Below are positions 1 to 12,991 of a stretch of DNA of 64,000 bases, one piece after another. This stretch comes from Catonia carolina (taxonomy: Eukaryota; Arthropoda; Insecta; Hemiptera; Achilidae). The stretch spans positions 51,627,722 through 51,691,721 of the forward strand of contig JAQMRL010000005.1 of the NCBI GenBank assembly GCA_035578175.1. Reading direction: 5' to 3'. How positions within the stretch are numbered: position 1 is the stretch's first letter; every line of letters begins with the position of its first letter. Both the position numbers and the translations under genes were made by a program. The notes beneath the pieces were generated by a model. The model saw only the letters and a list, made by a program, of their open reading frames with translations, made no database searches and was not told the DNA's origin.

Positions 1-2649
1 TATAAAAATAATTATGAATATGTACAAAACATGAACTTCCACCACATGTCTGATCAAAAGATCCAAAAAAATGATACTGCTCAGTTAAAATACACCAAGC
101 AATTAATTAATAATTAATGTTAATGATTAAGCGAATTGAGAAAAACCAAACCAATTAGATGGCGAGTGGTAGAAATAGCTTAAAAGAATGTTATAACTGA
201 AAAGGCATTAAAAAAATATATATATAAAAAATATGCACAGGCAGTGGTAACAGGTTGTTTCAGTGGGAAATGATACAAGGATTCAATTAAAGGTTAAATT
301 AAAAAAAGGTGTAACCATTATAAAAACAGAGGGAGGTTCCAATTACCCCAAGCATAAAAGCATATCTTTTAAAACAATCAGCGATTACCAGGTTTTCGCC
401 AATAGCCATGCTTTAATTCATTCAAATTCATTCCATGAATAAATTTTATTTACAAATAATTTCTTCAGTCATTATTCAACCTATATTCTAATTAGACTAA
501 CACATAGACATAACAAAATATATACACAATAAAAATATTTACAAACCATAAAATACAAAGACATTCATTTTAGAAAAATTAGAGTATAGATGTAATTGAA
601 AATCTATGAATATGGATTCTGTTAGTCCCAATAACATTAAAATAATTAAATAAATATGTTAAAACAACTAAAGGATATCATACGCTAACTCCATTATCTT
701 ACAAATACACGTAATAAATTTCAAAAATCGACATGCTCAAAAACGTCATCTTAATTGCATTATGATCGGAAAAAACTAAAGTAGCCGTTGTCAAAACACC
801 ATCTTTACTTAGCTTGATACAATCTTCTCATACACAAAGCTGAATGTAACGGAATGTAACTGCTATGTCCGGAAATTCTATAACCCATAAGGAGGCCTCG
901 GAGCGAAAAATACATGAAACCTTCCTCACTCTCCGAAACCCCCAGGAAAAATCCAAAATCCGAGGTACAACACCCCTGAAGATTCAAAAATCTGAAAATA
1001 TGTCACAACTCCTCAATGGCTGAAGATAATTTAATCAATTTCTCGACCCACAAAACCAGAGATTTTTATTAACATAATACCGGTTACAGTAACTTCGTCA
1101 AAGACTCTTCATAAAAGAAAAATTTTGTACAATGGTGGAATCGTATTCATGAACACATTATTTGTTTGTACTGGTAGGCCAATTTCCCCCACTCTCACAT
1201 AGCGCACTGGTCACTGATTACTGGATGGCGTGTAACCGTTCGTTGTTGTACCGATTTTAAATCTTTACATTAGTTCACTATTCAAAATAACAATTAGTTC
1301 TTTTAAGAACTTTGTTTTATTATGTTGTTAGTTTTTGTACTGTATTAAAAAATAGTTACTTTAAACGTCTTTAATCTTTGCGTTTATTTTTTAAAAATCA
1401 TTCATTAACAAATTATATTTAATTTTATTAAGTCTATTATTCCCAGGCATTTCCTTTTAGGTTTATTTTACTTCCGCCCTTGCAGCAAAGCACACGGGAA
1501 CTATTAGTTTTGAATATACTAATTATACTCTGGGTTAAAAAAATATTAAAGCACTAATAACAAAAAAATGGGATGACGAATACAAAAATTCATACTGGGT
1601 TAAAAGGTACTATGTCCAATTTAGGTAAGCTATGTTTTTTTTTTATAGATGAAATCCAGTAAAACCATTGAGAAACTGAAAAGTAATTCACTGAATTAAA
1701 ATTACTTTTTGGCAGGACACCATTGCTAAACATTAAATATATATAAAAATATTGAGAAACCACGATTAATCTTAATTTTGTAGGTTAAGAAGATTAACAG
1801 TATTACAGCTAATGGAAATGAAATAAAAGTAACCAAATTCAATGCTGAAACTTAAGCAATCTTAACAAAGAATTGTAAAATTTTTCATATTTGTCTTTTA
1901 AGTGCAGAATTTATACATCGTAATATATTATATTTCTTTTCACATTCAGTTATCTACATTTAACAGAACTAAACTGCATCGAAGTTTACTTAAATGGTTT
2001 TACACAATGTTAATAAAACATAAAATGTACAAAGCATAGACAAACAAAAAAAACAATAATCACAAGCAAACACAAAATCAAAATGCATATTTACATCTGG
2101 ATGGAGGTGAGGGTATATTTTATACAAGGAAATGACATAATGTTTATCAATAAATCTAACAAAATTAAAATCATAATAAACTAAACTACAAAATCCAAAA
2201 ATAGACAAAAATATTTTTTATATATACAATCGTTACTTGTACCAGTATCAAACACAATACAAAATCATAAAAAATGTTTATTGATTTATTGCATGACACG
2301 TAGAGGGTGCAAAAATAAAATAATCTGTTACCAAAAAACTGGAGGACTATACTAACAGGCAACACTAATAACTAGTATGAACAGAACTTTACATCACTTT
2401 ATAAAATAAATTATGCATGCAATTATAATATTATGGATTTTTATTCATTTACAACATAAAATAGGTTTAAATACGTGACTAAACTTGAAACTTGTATACA
2501 GTAAAACATTGATAATCCCATTAAGCTCACATAATCCTATATAGGATGTTTAATATTTTATTAATACCAAAGAGAATTCTTTTCATGAAACACAAAACAA
2601 TGGCAAGGAGAATGAGAATGATAAAACTGGTAAAGGAAACTGTAAAGAG
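1..2649. other. AT-rich stretch without a recognisable gene
   Basis: I see no coding exon, tRNA or well-defined transposon here. The short open frames have low-complexity, cysteine- and phenylalanine-rich translations typical of AT-rich noncoding DNA. Part of it could be distal 3' UTR or downstream flank of the minus-strand gene ending at 4731, but I could not place a polyadenylation site. Confidence 0.5.
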
Positions 2650-2652
2650 TTA

Positions 2653-3995
2653 AGGCTTGGTTACACAGTACGAGTTGCTGACCTGACAGTGGCCAAGAGC
2701 TGCCCACAGAATCAAAGCGCAACTGTGTACTCACATAACAGTAGCTTGACTCGCCTCCCCCGGTCACACAAGCGCAAGCTGTTGACGTGAAAGTGAACAG
2801 CTACTGAACGGGTGTACTTGCATCTTTTCAGTTTCTAAGTCTCGTGCAATGTTGTCGCAAGATATATGACTGACTACAGTTCATACCGTAACAAAAGTGG
2901 TTACAAAAATACTGTAACAATATCTAAAGGAAATGTGGGTTCGAGAGAAATAGTTAAAAATATTACGTGTAATAATAAATGGTTTTTACAGTAAAGGTAG
3001 CTATTGTTGTACAGGTATTGTAAGAGAGTCAAATCAGGTACCTATCTAGATAATTGGGCTTTTTGTAACACCTTCTATTCAATCCTAATTTATTGACAGT
3101 TGTTAAGATTTATCCAGAAGCTGTCAGAAGGATTCTGAATTTTATTTTTATATCGAAAATCTCTTTCTCGAAATCTACATTAGCCCATCTATATAAGCAC
3201 TGATTTGTTTACGATCAGCTTTTAGTTTTACATTTTGTATGTGATCAAGTTAGCGAATTCCATAGTGACCAGTACGTTAGAAAAGGTCAACGTTACGGCA
3301 AATTACTGTGTCTTGTCAACATTTATTCTGTATAATTTTTGTAAGCAGTATTTAGTAAATTGGTTGTTATTCATAATAAGTAATTTAATGGTAATTTACT
3401 TATAGATTTTATTCACTTCATTAATTGTAATTTTTATTTGTAATAAATACTTGTAATTTTGAATTTTAGTGTCTTAATTATTTAATTTAACTAAATCCCG
3501 AAACGGACCTTAGTTTTACGTGTCACAGTACTTTGCGCTGAAATACTTCGAATTGAAAGTGCTGTACAAAAAACGAAGAATAACGGAACAATTTGGGTCA
3601 CAAATGGATGCAACGGAAAGGGGCAACGCATACAATAGTTTAAAGAACTATATAATGAAGATCCCCAAAAATATAAAGCAGTAATGAGAGTGAGACCTAC
3701 ACAAGTGGAAATATCCTAAATTTAATTGACATGGTCCCGGGCTTATGAGCGACTGTCATTTCGCAATACTGTGCAAGTTGAAGTTTGAGTCACATGTGAG
3801 ACACTGCTTGTGGTGTGGTAGGGGAAGACGAGAGGTGATTAGAAACAAAAAATGTTGTAGTAACTCGTATGCAAGGTACTGATCGACTCGCACGTGACTT
3901 TAACTCATATGATAAGGTCACACGGTGCAAGTAGCTGCACTGCACTAACTGATTAGGCCAGCTCGGATGTTAGCTCGCACTGTGTAACCAGGCCT
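2653..3995. mobile_element. PIF/Harbinger-type DNA transposon, non-autonomous, with a transposase trace
   Basis: The termini are inverted repeats: AGGCTTGGTTACACAGT at the left and the complement of AGGCCTGGTTACACAGT at the right. Both are directly flanked by TTA (2650-2652 and 3996-3998), the 3-bp TWA target duplication characteristic of PIF/Harbinger. Near 3625-3715 the plus strand reads FKELYNEDPQKYKAVMRV, which resembles the start of Harbinger nuclease proteins (an ELR.EDP..Y..F.R pattern); an in-frame stop precedes it. At about 1.3 kb the element is too short for an autonomous copy and no DDE core is visible. It lies downstream of the stop codon of the minus-strand gene. Confidence 0.75.
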
Positions 3996-3998
3996 TTA

Positions 3999-4730
3999 GA
4001 GTCACAAAATCCAGCGCAAAATTACTTAAACTTTAACCATGAGGTGAATAAAATAATCCACTGGAAGATATTTTGTTATTTTAATGTTTTCGAAAAGAAT
4101 AGAAGCACGCAAAAACAAAAGAATCATCAAGAAAAATAATAGTGTAAATAATACAGTACCATTAGGTTATACAAAAAAATCATGGTGTTAAGCACGAAAT
4201 ATACAATGTACAGTTCAACATTTTAAAACTGCATAATACTATATACATATTTACATCTGTAACAAAAGTAACCTATTGATTTGTTATTTAAAAGAACTGT
4301 CCTTTTATAATTTATAAATTTGCTATCTTAACAGATCAAAATACATAAAATTTCAGAAAAATCAAAATACATAAAATTTCAGATATTACGATTATCGTGA
4401 ATGTACTGTAAATATAAACATATAATATAAAAAATAATTATTTATAAATTACAAGCTTACAAAAATAACAAAATTTGACTCCGTCAAATATCATGTATGA
4501 ATTTGTCAAGATGATTGTTGTAAATTCAAATTCATATAAACTTTGATTATTTAAGTTTATAAAAATATTTCAAGTAATATTTGTTTTTTTAATTAACAAA
4601 CCTTAATAAAAATAAAATTCAATAAACAAATGACCAACACTCCTTACATTTTTTCTTAAATTTATATACATAAAAAAATTTAATTAATTTTCAAAAATAC
4701 ATAAAATTCTTTCTTTTAACCCAACATAGA
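3999..4730 (-). other. probable proximal 3' UTR of the minus-strand gene
   Basis: This is AT-rich DNA immediately 3' of the TAG at 4731-4733, with no competing coding signal. It contains a short direct repeat (ATACATAAAATTTCAG, twice between 4340 and 4382). UTR status is inferred from position only; the poly(A) site was not identified. Confidence 0.35.
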
Positions 4731-4877
4731 CTACGTACCATCATCGTCATCTTGCGGAGATAATGTTGATGTGTGTATTCTAGCTTCACTTTCAGAACAG
4801 ATCTGTGAATGTTTACGTTTTGACAAACGAGAACTTTCTATACGATGGTATTCATATATCTGGCGAGATAGGGCTTC
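4731..4877 (-). CDS. terminal coding exon of the Q-rich gene
   Basis: The acceptor is a polypyrimidine tract followed by TAG at 4880-4878; the exon opens in phase 0. It encodes 48 residues and ends with TAG at 4733-4731. The start reads EALSRQIYEYHRIESSRLSK, followed by RKHSQICSE and a C-terminus of PQDDDDGT. Unlike the rest of the protein this stretch is charged and not low-complexity, so it is the most likely conserved C-terminal motif and the best probe for identifying the family. The basic SKRKH could be a further nuclear localisation signal. Confidence 0.8.
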   Translation of the reverse strand, partial: EALSRQIYEYHRIESSRLSKRKHSQICSESEARIHTSTLSPQDDDDGT

Positions 4878-7800
4878 CTAAAATAAAAAAAATTACAATA
4901 AATTATTTAAATTTGAGTAAAAATACTGTTTGCAGAGTAGTAACAACAATTCACACAAAATGTACAAAAAAATTTTAGATAGAATGTGAATGAAGACTTT
5001 CAAAATTTTATCAAACCTTAGTTCTGCCAGTTTTAATGCATGATTTAGAATGTTGGATCCTGACGCTCAGCAGAAATTAAGAACAGAGGCTACTGAAATA
5101 AGATTGTTAAGATCTTCAGCTGAGTATTGTTTATTGGATTATAAAAGAAATGAAGATATTAGGCATGAACTTGATGTGCCACAGATGATAACAACTATTC
5201 TCAAAAACAGGTGAGAATAGTACAGTAATTTTTGCAGATGCCAGATGATCAAACACCCAAACAAATGTATACTTACAAGCCAACCAGACAACATGGTATT
5301 GAGCAACCTCAACACAAATGGGCATCTCAACTCCTTTAAGAAATAGTAAACTAATAATGTGTTTAAAATTGGAATAGGCCAGAAGATCTAATCCATTATT
5401 CATAGTGATGATTTGTATTAAACATATAAAATGTTAAAAGTGAATTTTTACCAAAAATGGTCTTCATACTTTGGTGTTTATCTTTTTAAATAAATAATTA
5501 TGAGTAATCTTCACATTAATAATGTTTAACTCGTTGAGCCTAGAGGCTAGAATCACAGATGATCCGTTGTGCTGAGACGCCATTAGAGTGAAAATATACC
5601 ATAGGCATCATCCGGCCACGCAAACGATCTTACTTATTTGTTCATCTGTTCACCACGTAAACATAGTAGTACTATATGCATTTGTTGTCTAGTTTCTACA
5701 AAATTTATGATTGAAATTCACTTTTAAGTAATTAGACATTAACAAATTAATACTTATAAATTAAATAAATTAAAATTATTTTCATGAGCAATCTTAAATA
5801 GAAAAACACAAGGAATAAATGAGTACTACAATACACTTTTAATCGCGCAAAAATTACTTCATGAACCTGATTATAATAGTACATTAATTATTACAAATAA
5901 CATACCGTGCATAGAAATCGAGAATTCTCGAAGTAACTGAAATTACTTTTGAGTAATAATTTTTATGAAAAAATGTATTAGTCGTGAAAAAATGTATCAA
6001 ACAGTTTTTAGAACGGAGAAATTTATAGAATAAATTATATAATTACACCATACTAGGAAGTTCAAATTGACCACTCTTTTAAAATTTGTCCAAAAACTCC
6101 TGGCAGTAGGTAATAAAAGACAACCTTTACTGTAGTGTTTGTAGGATCGGTCTGAATGCTTGAAAAATATTGACTAACGCTGCCAGTGTGCTGTCAATTA
6201 AATAAAAGCTATAGAAACGAAGTAGTGTGTATGACACCTATAAGCGTCATTAGGCCCTGGGAAGAGACTTAATCTGACGTATATGGGCACCATCCGACCT
6301 CAACGAGTTAAATGAAATGATATGTGAAAAAACGATGAATGAAGGTTCTAAACAGTTAATGTTACTACTGACTGATACACTGTAATGTAGTAATCAATCC
6401 ATTAAACTAGCTAGATTAATGATTAACTATGATACACTATTAAAAAAAGACATCTGCTTCAAGAAACTCACATCAGCGGAATGTTGCTTGTGATGTCTTT
6501 CTCCTTCAAATTGTTGTATGGTACTTGATGATTCAACAAATGAACTTACAGAAACTGTTTTTGACATTCCACTGTTGCCTGTAACAATTTAAAAAAATTA
6601 AAATTAATGAGCACATAATAACCTGATTAGTTGTGCATAAAACTATGATAAAAATGCACCAAATAGCTACTCTTAAATAAAAATTAACTGATATAATAAT
6701 CAGTACAAACCATCACATTATGTTATTTGTGAATATATATCAATTCTTCAAAATAAAATGCGTGTGGCCACCACAATCCAAATGCATCTTATCAGTCACA
6801 TCCTTCATGTACACGACCTGCATCTTCATTCAAAACAGTTTGTTTCAAGACGCATAATGGACAAGACGCGAGTACATTTATGATGGAAATCTCTAAAGGA
6901 ATTATTATTTCAGTTATTTTTAAACATCCTACTCTTTGGGATCCATCTCTTAAAGACCACAAAGACAGAAATATAATACAGAAGATTTGGGGAGAGAATT
7001 GGGAACAGATGAAGGTACGTTTTTTATAACATTTTGATAATTGTAGGGAATTAACTGTCTCAGCACTGATTTTGATGACACTTTAAAAAAAATCACTTTA
7101 CAAACATTTAACTCAAGTTCCATGCCTTCCATGAGACGTAGTTGTTTCGTTGATGCTATGGTATGAACTGACAAAAATGCACACGCATTCTATGTAGCCA
7201 TGCCTGATAAGTCGGATAAGATGCAAGTCAGTAAAAACGCAAATAACTTTTTTTTTTCTTTTTTTTTTGCGCCCTGGAGACTCCAGGAGGAGTATAGGAC
7301 ATGTCGTCAGATATAACACCTGAAATACGTATAAGAAACACACTATGTATCACTACTATCAAGAAAGAAATTCTTGTATGCTATAAAAAGTTTCACCGAT
7401 CAAGTAATTTTTTAAATTTTTTTTAAAGGAATTCAAATCCTCACAACACTTTAAAGATTGGGGTAATTTATTTAAGAATTTTCTCCCTGCATAAGTAGGT
7501 TTTTGTTCAAACAATTTTGTGGAGTGATTAGCCACATAATAATCATTCCTGTTTCTCGTGTTATGATTGTGAACATTGAAATTCTGCATAAAATTATTTT
7601 GCCTAACATACATAATCACCTCAAAAATGTAGAGACAGGGAACTGTAAGCAATTTAAGCTCCTTAAATAGTGGCCTGCATGAGGTTAGCTAGTTAGCTCC
7701 CACCATACACCTAATAGCTTTCTTTTGAATTTTAAAAACCCTATTCATATTACCCATGCTAGAATTACCCCATACTAAAATACCATAACGGATATGAGAC

Positions 7801-10800
7801 AGAATGAGGCCATGATAAGCTGCCATTAGTAATTTTTTATCATTTAATCTGGCAACTTGTTTTAGTGCAAATACCCCAGATGATATTTTACTACAAACTT
7901 GATTGGTATAGAAGTCCCAAGACAAAGATCTATCTAGAGATACGCCCAGGAACTTCACTGTTTCTACATGCTCTAAACTATTATTATGAATAAATACATC
8001 CACTTCTCTACTTTCTTTAACGTTATGTTTATTTTTGAACTGCAAGTACTGACACTTTTTCCCATTAACTGTTAATAACATTTGATCATATCATATTGAT
8101 GATATCATATTGCACATGATAGAACAGATTCTGTCTGGCTGAAGCCTTAGATCGTGTGATGAAAATTAAAAAAACAAACTGCACTGTTACAAAGAAAAAA
8201 ACACTTCTCAGGGCTATACAATAGCAACAAACTGATATCCAACAGGTGGTCTCCCTCCAGACAGACTGCGCTAGGCGAGACAGCAGCCTGGCGATAAGAC
8301 CTACCCATTACTTGCTAAATGAGAGTGTAGCACTAAAGTGTTAAAACATAAAAAATAAGATATGCACACAAACTGTTGTGATTCATCAATTAATAAGAAA
8401 AATAAAATAATGAAATATTTACCTCTATTATAACCAGCATCAATATTAGGAGGTGGAGAAAATATTGCTGAACTTGGTGACATGTTGACTTCTTTTCCAG
8501 GCCACTCCGGTGAATCTTGTTCATTACTGCTGGAAACACAGTGGACCATGGGCTGCTGTCTTCCAGGAGGATCAGACGATGATGTAGGAGATGACAGATT
8601 ATCATCTGTGCTACCAACTACAACTGAACTGGATGGAACTTCTGAGTTGTTCAGACCAGGACTTTGAGACGCACCACCACCACCACCACTACTGCTGCTA
8701 CCTCCTCCGCCATTTCCATTTGGATCGACTGGACTATGTGTCGTTGTGTCAGGTGGACTACCGGTGTACGTAGTAGACGTAGAAGTTTGACAAAAAGTAT
8801 TTGTAGTTGCTACAACTAAAGCTACAGGAGTTGGTACTTGTAGTACTTGTTGATTTGCAGCTGTTTGTGTTGATACAGAATGTTTAGCAAATTTAGTTTG
8901 TTTTTCAGTAATACTTCCAGCACTAGATATGATAAAATTACCGGTTGAAGTCTTTTCAGCAGAATGCAAACTCGAGTTTGTTAATATAAAATTGTCACAT
9001 ATCTGTCCAGACTTATCAGGTTGACTGCTAATTAGAAAACCACTACAAGGTTGAGATTGTTTTTCTGTATTTACATTGTTTAAAATAATATGCGTCCCTT
9101 GATGTTTATTATCTGGGTTAGGACTGAGAATGAAATTTCCTTGATTTTGTTTATCAGTTGTGATGATGAAATTTTGAGGTTGCTTACCATCTGGACTGCT
9201 TAAAATAAAATTATGTTGATTTAAACTTAAACTAGATGAAGCGGAAGTTGCTGGGCCTTGATTCTGTTCTAATGACTGCTGATTGTTCGAAACCATTGTG
9301 GTCTGTTGCTGAACTATTGTTGTATTCTGTTGAACAACGGTTGTGTTTTGTGCTGAAGGTGCCTGTGCTATGGTGCAGGGAACCATTAGTGTTTGACCAC
9401 ACTGGATAAATTCCTGATGCTGACCTTGTCCATTTGTTCGATTCTGTGCCGCAGAAGCAGTTGTGTTAAAAGAATGTATCTGTTGGTTGGTTGGACTGAC
9501 ATTTGCTAACATAGGACTTAATTGGCCATTAAATGCAGCTGCTGGACTGCTCATCAGAAATTGATTTGGAGAATTAGCGATAAACTGTTGTCCACCTCCT
9601 GGTGTTAGCTGCTGAACTTTCCCGCTATTTTGATTGTTGTTTGGTGTTCGAATTACCATACCCGCTGGCCCAGCAGCAAGTATACTTTGACCTTGACCAA
9701 AAACAGTTCCTGTTGGCCCCTGTACTGGAGTTAAAACGTTAAGTTGTACAGCGTCCTGCAATAACGTTGCTGTTCCATCTCCAGTCGCCATGACCATACC
9801 ACCAAGACCAGCTGGAACAATAAACTGTTGGATTGGAAAATTCTGCACTAAATTTAGCGGCTGTAAAACGTTGGCTGTTGCTATTAGTTGTTGTGTACCA
9901 CCGAAATGTCCAGTTTTACTTGGTAATATTGTTAAAGCTTGTAACATGGGAGCTGAATTTCCAAAATTTTGTTGCGGCTGTTGTTGTTGAACCACCATTC
10001 CTGTCGCTGCTCCAGCTGTGGGTGAATTCTGTTGAGCAGCAATGTGTAACATATTTGCGACTGTTTGTGGTGATACTTTCCTCTTTTTAACATTAGCTTT
10101 TCTTTTACCATTACTTCCTTCTGGTGACAATAATGCAGGTTGCGTTCTTGGTGAAAACGCACCATTACCATTTTGAGGAACTCTAGATTCATCAACTACC
10201 TGACCAGATTGTAAAACATTATTAGTAGCAACGGCTAGATGAGGAATTTGTACTGCATTCATTGTACCATCGACTGTCATCACACCTGGCTGGAATAAGA
10301 GAGGTGCTGGTAATGTATTTACAAGAACAGTCGGCTGGCCTAATACTTGCTGTGTGACACCTACAGCTGGTATAACTTGAGTTACCGCTCCAGTAACACT
10401 GGTTACAATAGAATTTCCACTTAGCGGTGGCATCGGTGAATTATTTCCAATTTTTGTCAGATTCTGTTGAGGTGATAGAATAGCAGGAGGGCCAGATGTA
10501 TTAGCAACAATTAACTGACCATTATTTGATACAAGAATATGACCAGCCGGTAAATTAGGACCAGTAGTAGGCTTTAGTACAGTTTCCGACTGACTGGCTG
10601 TAACGGTAGGCACTTGAATACTACTAACTACACTCTGGACCATTTCAAGAGGTGATTTAGTAACCGAAACCTGTTGAGAAACTGGTTGATTTGTTAAAAC
10701 AGCAGAAGGTATTGTTGGACCAGAAACTGTAGGATTCACAGAAACAGTTGCAGTATTAGCTCGACCAGCTAGTACAGATGTTATAGTGTTACTGCTAACA

Positions 10801-12951
10801 GTATGACCACTCGCCATTGTGGTTACTATAGCTGGAATTCTAGAAGTTGCAACATCTTGCACATGTATATTGATATTAAGGTGCTGATGCTGTTGTCTTG
10901 AAAGCTGAGAAGAATTATCTTGATTTCGATTTGGAGCTTGTTGAGTGGTAAACAGAACTGGAGTCCCATTTGCCGTCGTAAACGGTGAAGAAACAGATAC
11001 AAATATATTTGATACAGACGATTCTGGAGAAGTAACGATACGACAGTTCTGTGACGGTGCTGGTGTAACAGGAGTTGAAGGCGTGACAGGTGACGCTGCA
11101 TCTGGCTGAACCCGCTGAACAGCCTCGACAGGAGATCTGTTACTAGTACTGACAGTTCCACCCTGAATTGGTCCTCGAGTATCAACAGAAGCTGACATCG
11201 GATGATTTTGTCCACGATTATCAATATATGTTGACGATGTAACAGGACTTTCTTCAACTTGCAGCTGTTTTGAATTTGCAGTGCTGACAAGATGAACATT
11301 ATTAGGTTGAATATTCTCAAATACATTACTGCTACTGCTCGGACATGCTTGACATCTACTTCTATCTGGTGAAACATCGCTACTGTCTGGGGTACCAGGC
11401 TGAGAATGTGGCTGATTCTGATATGATACATTTCCTGTTGACGAAACTGAATTACTTCTGTACACTCTTATATTATTTGACTGTTGTACATTACGAACAG
11501 TGTAAGTCTGACTTCCAGGCTGTTGGTGTTTATTGGGTGAAATAAGAACATTACTTGGTAATGGTACACCTTGGTTACTGACAGGAGAACAAGCACTCGT
11601 TGGTAAATTAATAACTATTTGACCAGAATTCTGTTCACCAATATTTTGACTTTGAGAATTGCATGGACTATGACAAATGATGTTAGCACCATTTCCTGTC
11701 TGCCTTGATATTGTGCTATTTAATAACGCCGTTTGTTGAGCAAGGTATCCGCTTGGATCTTCCATAAATGATGGTACATTTGAATTACTGTAATTCTGGG
11801 ATGGTTTTTGATCTTGTAGATGTCTTACATCAACATTTGGACATTGCTCGTTATTCATTACTAGATGATTATTGTGATGATGGTGGTGATCGACACTGTA
11901 AGGTGACTTTTGTTTTTTCTGAGTATTCGCTTTGCCTTGGATTTTATTTCCTTTCTTTCTTGCATTATCTTCTTGCCAAACAGGTAAATGAGTATGATGA
12001 TGTAATGGTGGGACTCTTTCATAAGGATTTGGTTGAATTATTTGTTGTTGCTGTTGCGGCTGCTGGTGTTGATTGACCGCTGCATTTTGCAACTGATTTC
12101 TTCTATTTTGTTGCCAAGGTGGTATCGAACGTTGATGCGTCACTATACCCGAACCTGCAGGTAAAGACCCATTATTACTATTATTGCTGTTATTTAATTG
12201 AGGGTTATGATGATTCTGTAGCATAACTCCGCCCTGCTGATTTCCAACTGTCTGAACCTGCAGACCTTGTGAAACCATCGAAGAGCCATGTTGCCCATGT
12301 AAAACCATAGTCTGACCATGAGAGTTTATAGCATGACCTGAAGAAAGTACAGCCGTACCATGTGAACCCTGAACAACAACCGAAGAATTCTGTAGATTCA
12401 TCATACGCACCGGCTGTGAGGTACCAACGTTACTATTTTGATTTCCCTGTGAATTATGAACAACCATAGTGGAAGCTATTTGACCAGGTGGTATCATAAC
12501 TTGTCCTTGAGATGTTTGCAAGACAACAGCAGAAGTTTGATGAATATTATCATTTCTACTTGTCTGTACAGTCTGATAACCTTCACACACGATACCGCGG
12601 TTATTCTGAACGGATTGGACCATCACGTGAGGGCTATTTTTTCCAGCTATATTATAATTTACTTTATTAACATCAACAAGATGTACTTGTTGTTGTATCG
12701 GCATTTGTACATTCTTCCCTTGATCATGATGATTAACTATTTGTTGCTGCGGATGGAACTGTGGTCTGGTATTATCGAAATTTGGATGCGATGGCACAAT
12801 GTCGTGTACAGGTTGACCGACAATTGGACCGGGCGGTCTTGCAGAAGACGAATTCATCATGTGCTGAGGAATAACATTATGTTGAATTGGATGAGAATGA
12901 TGTTGATGTTGAACTATTTGCTGGGTTTGTTGATCCGGATGATGATGCTGC

Positions 12952-12991
<40 letters not shown>

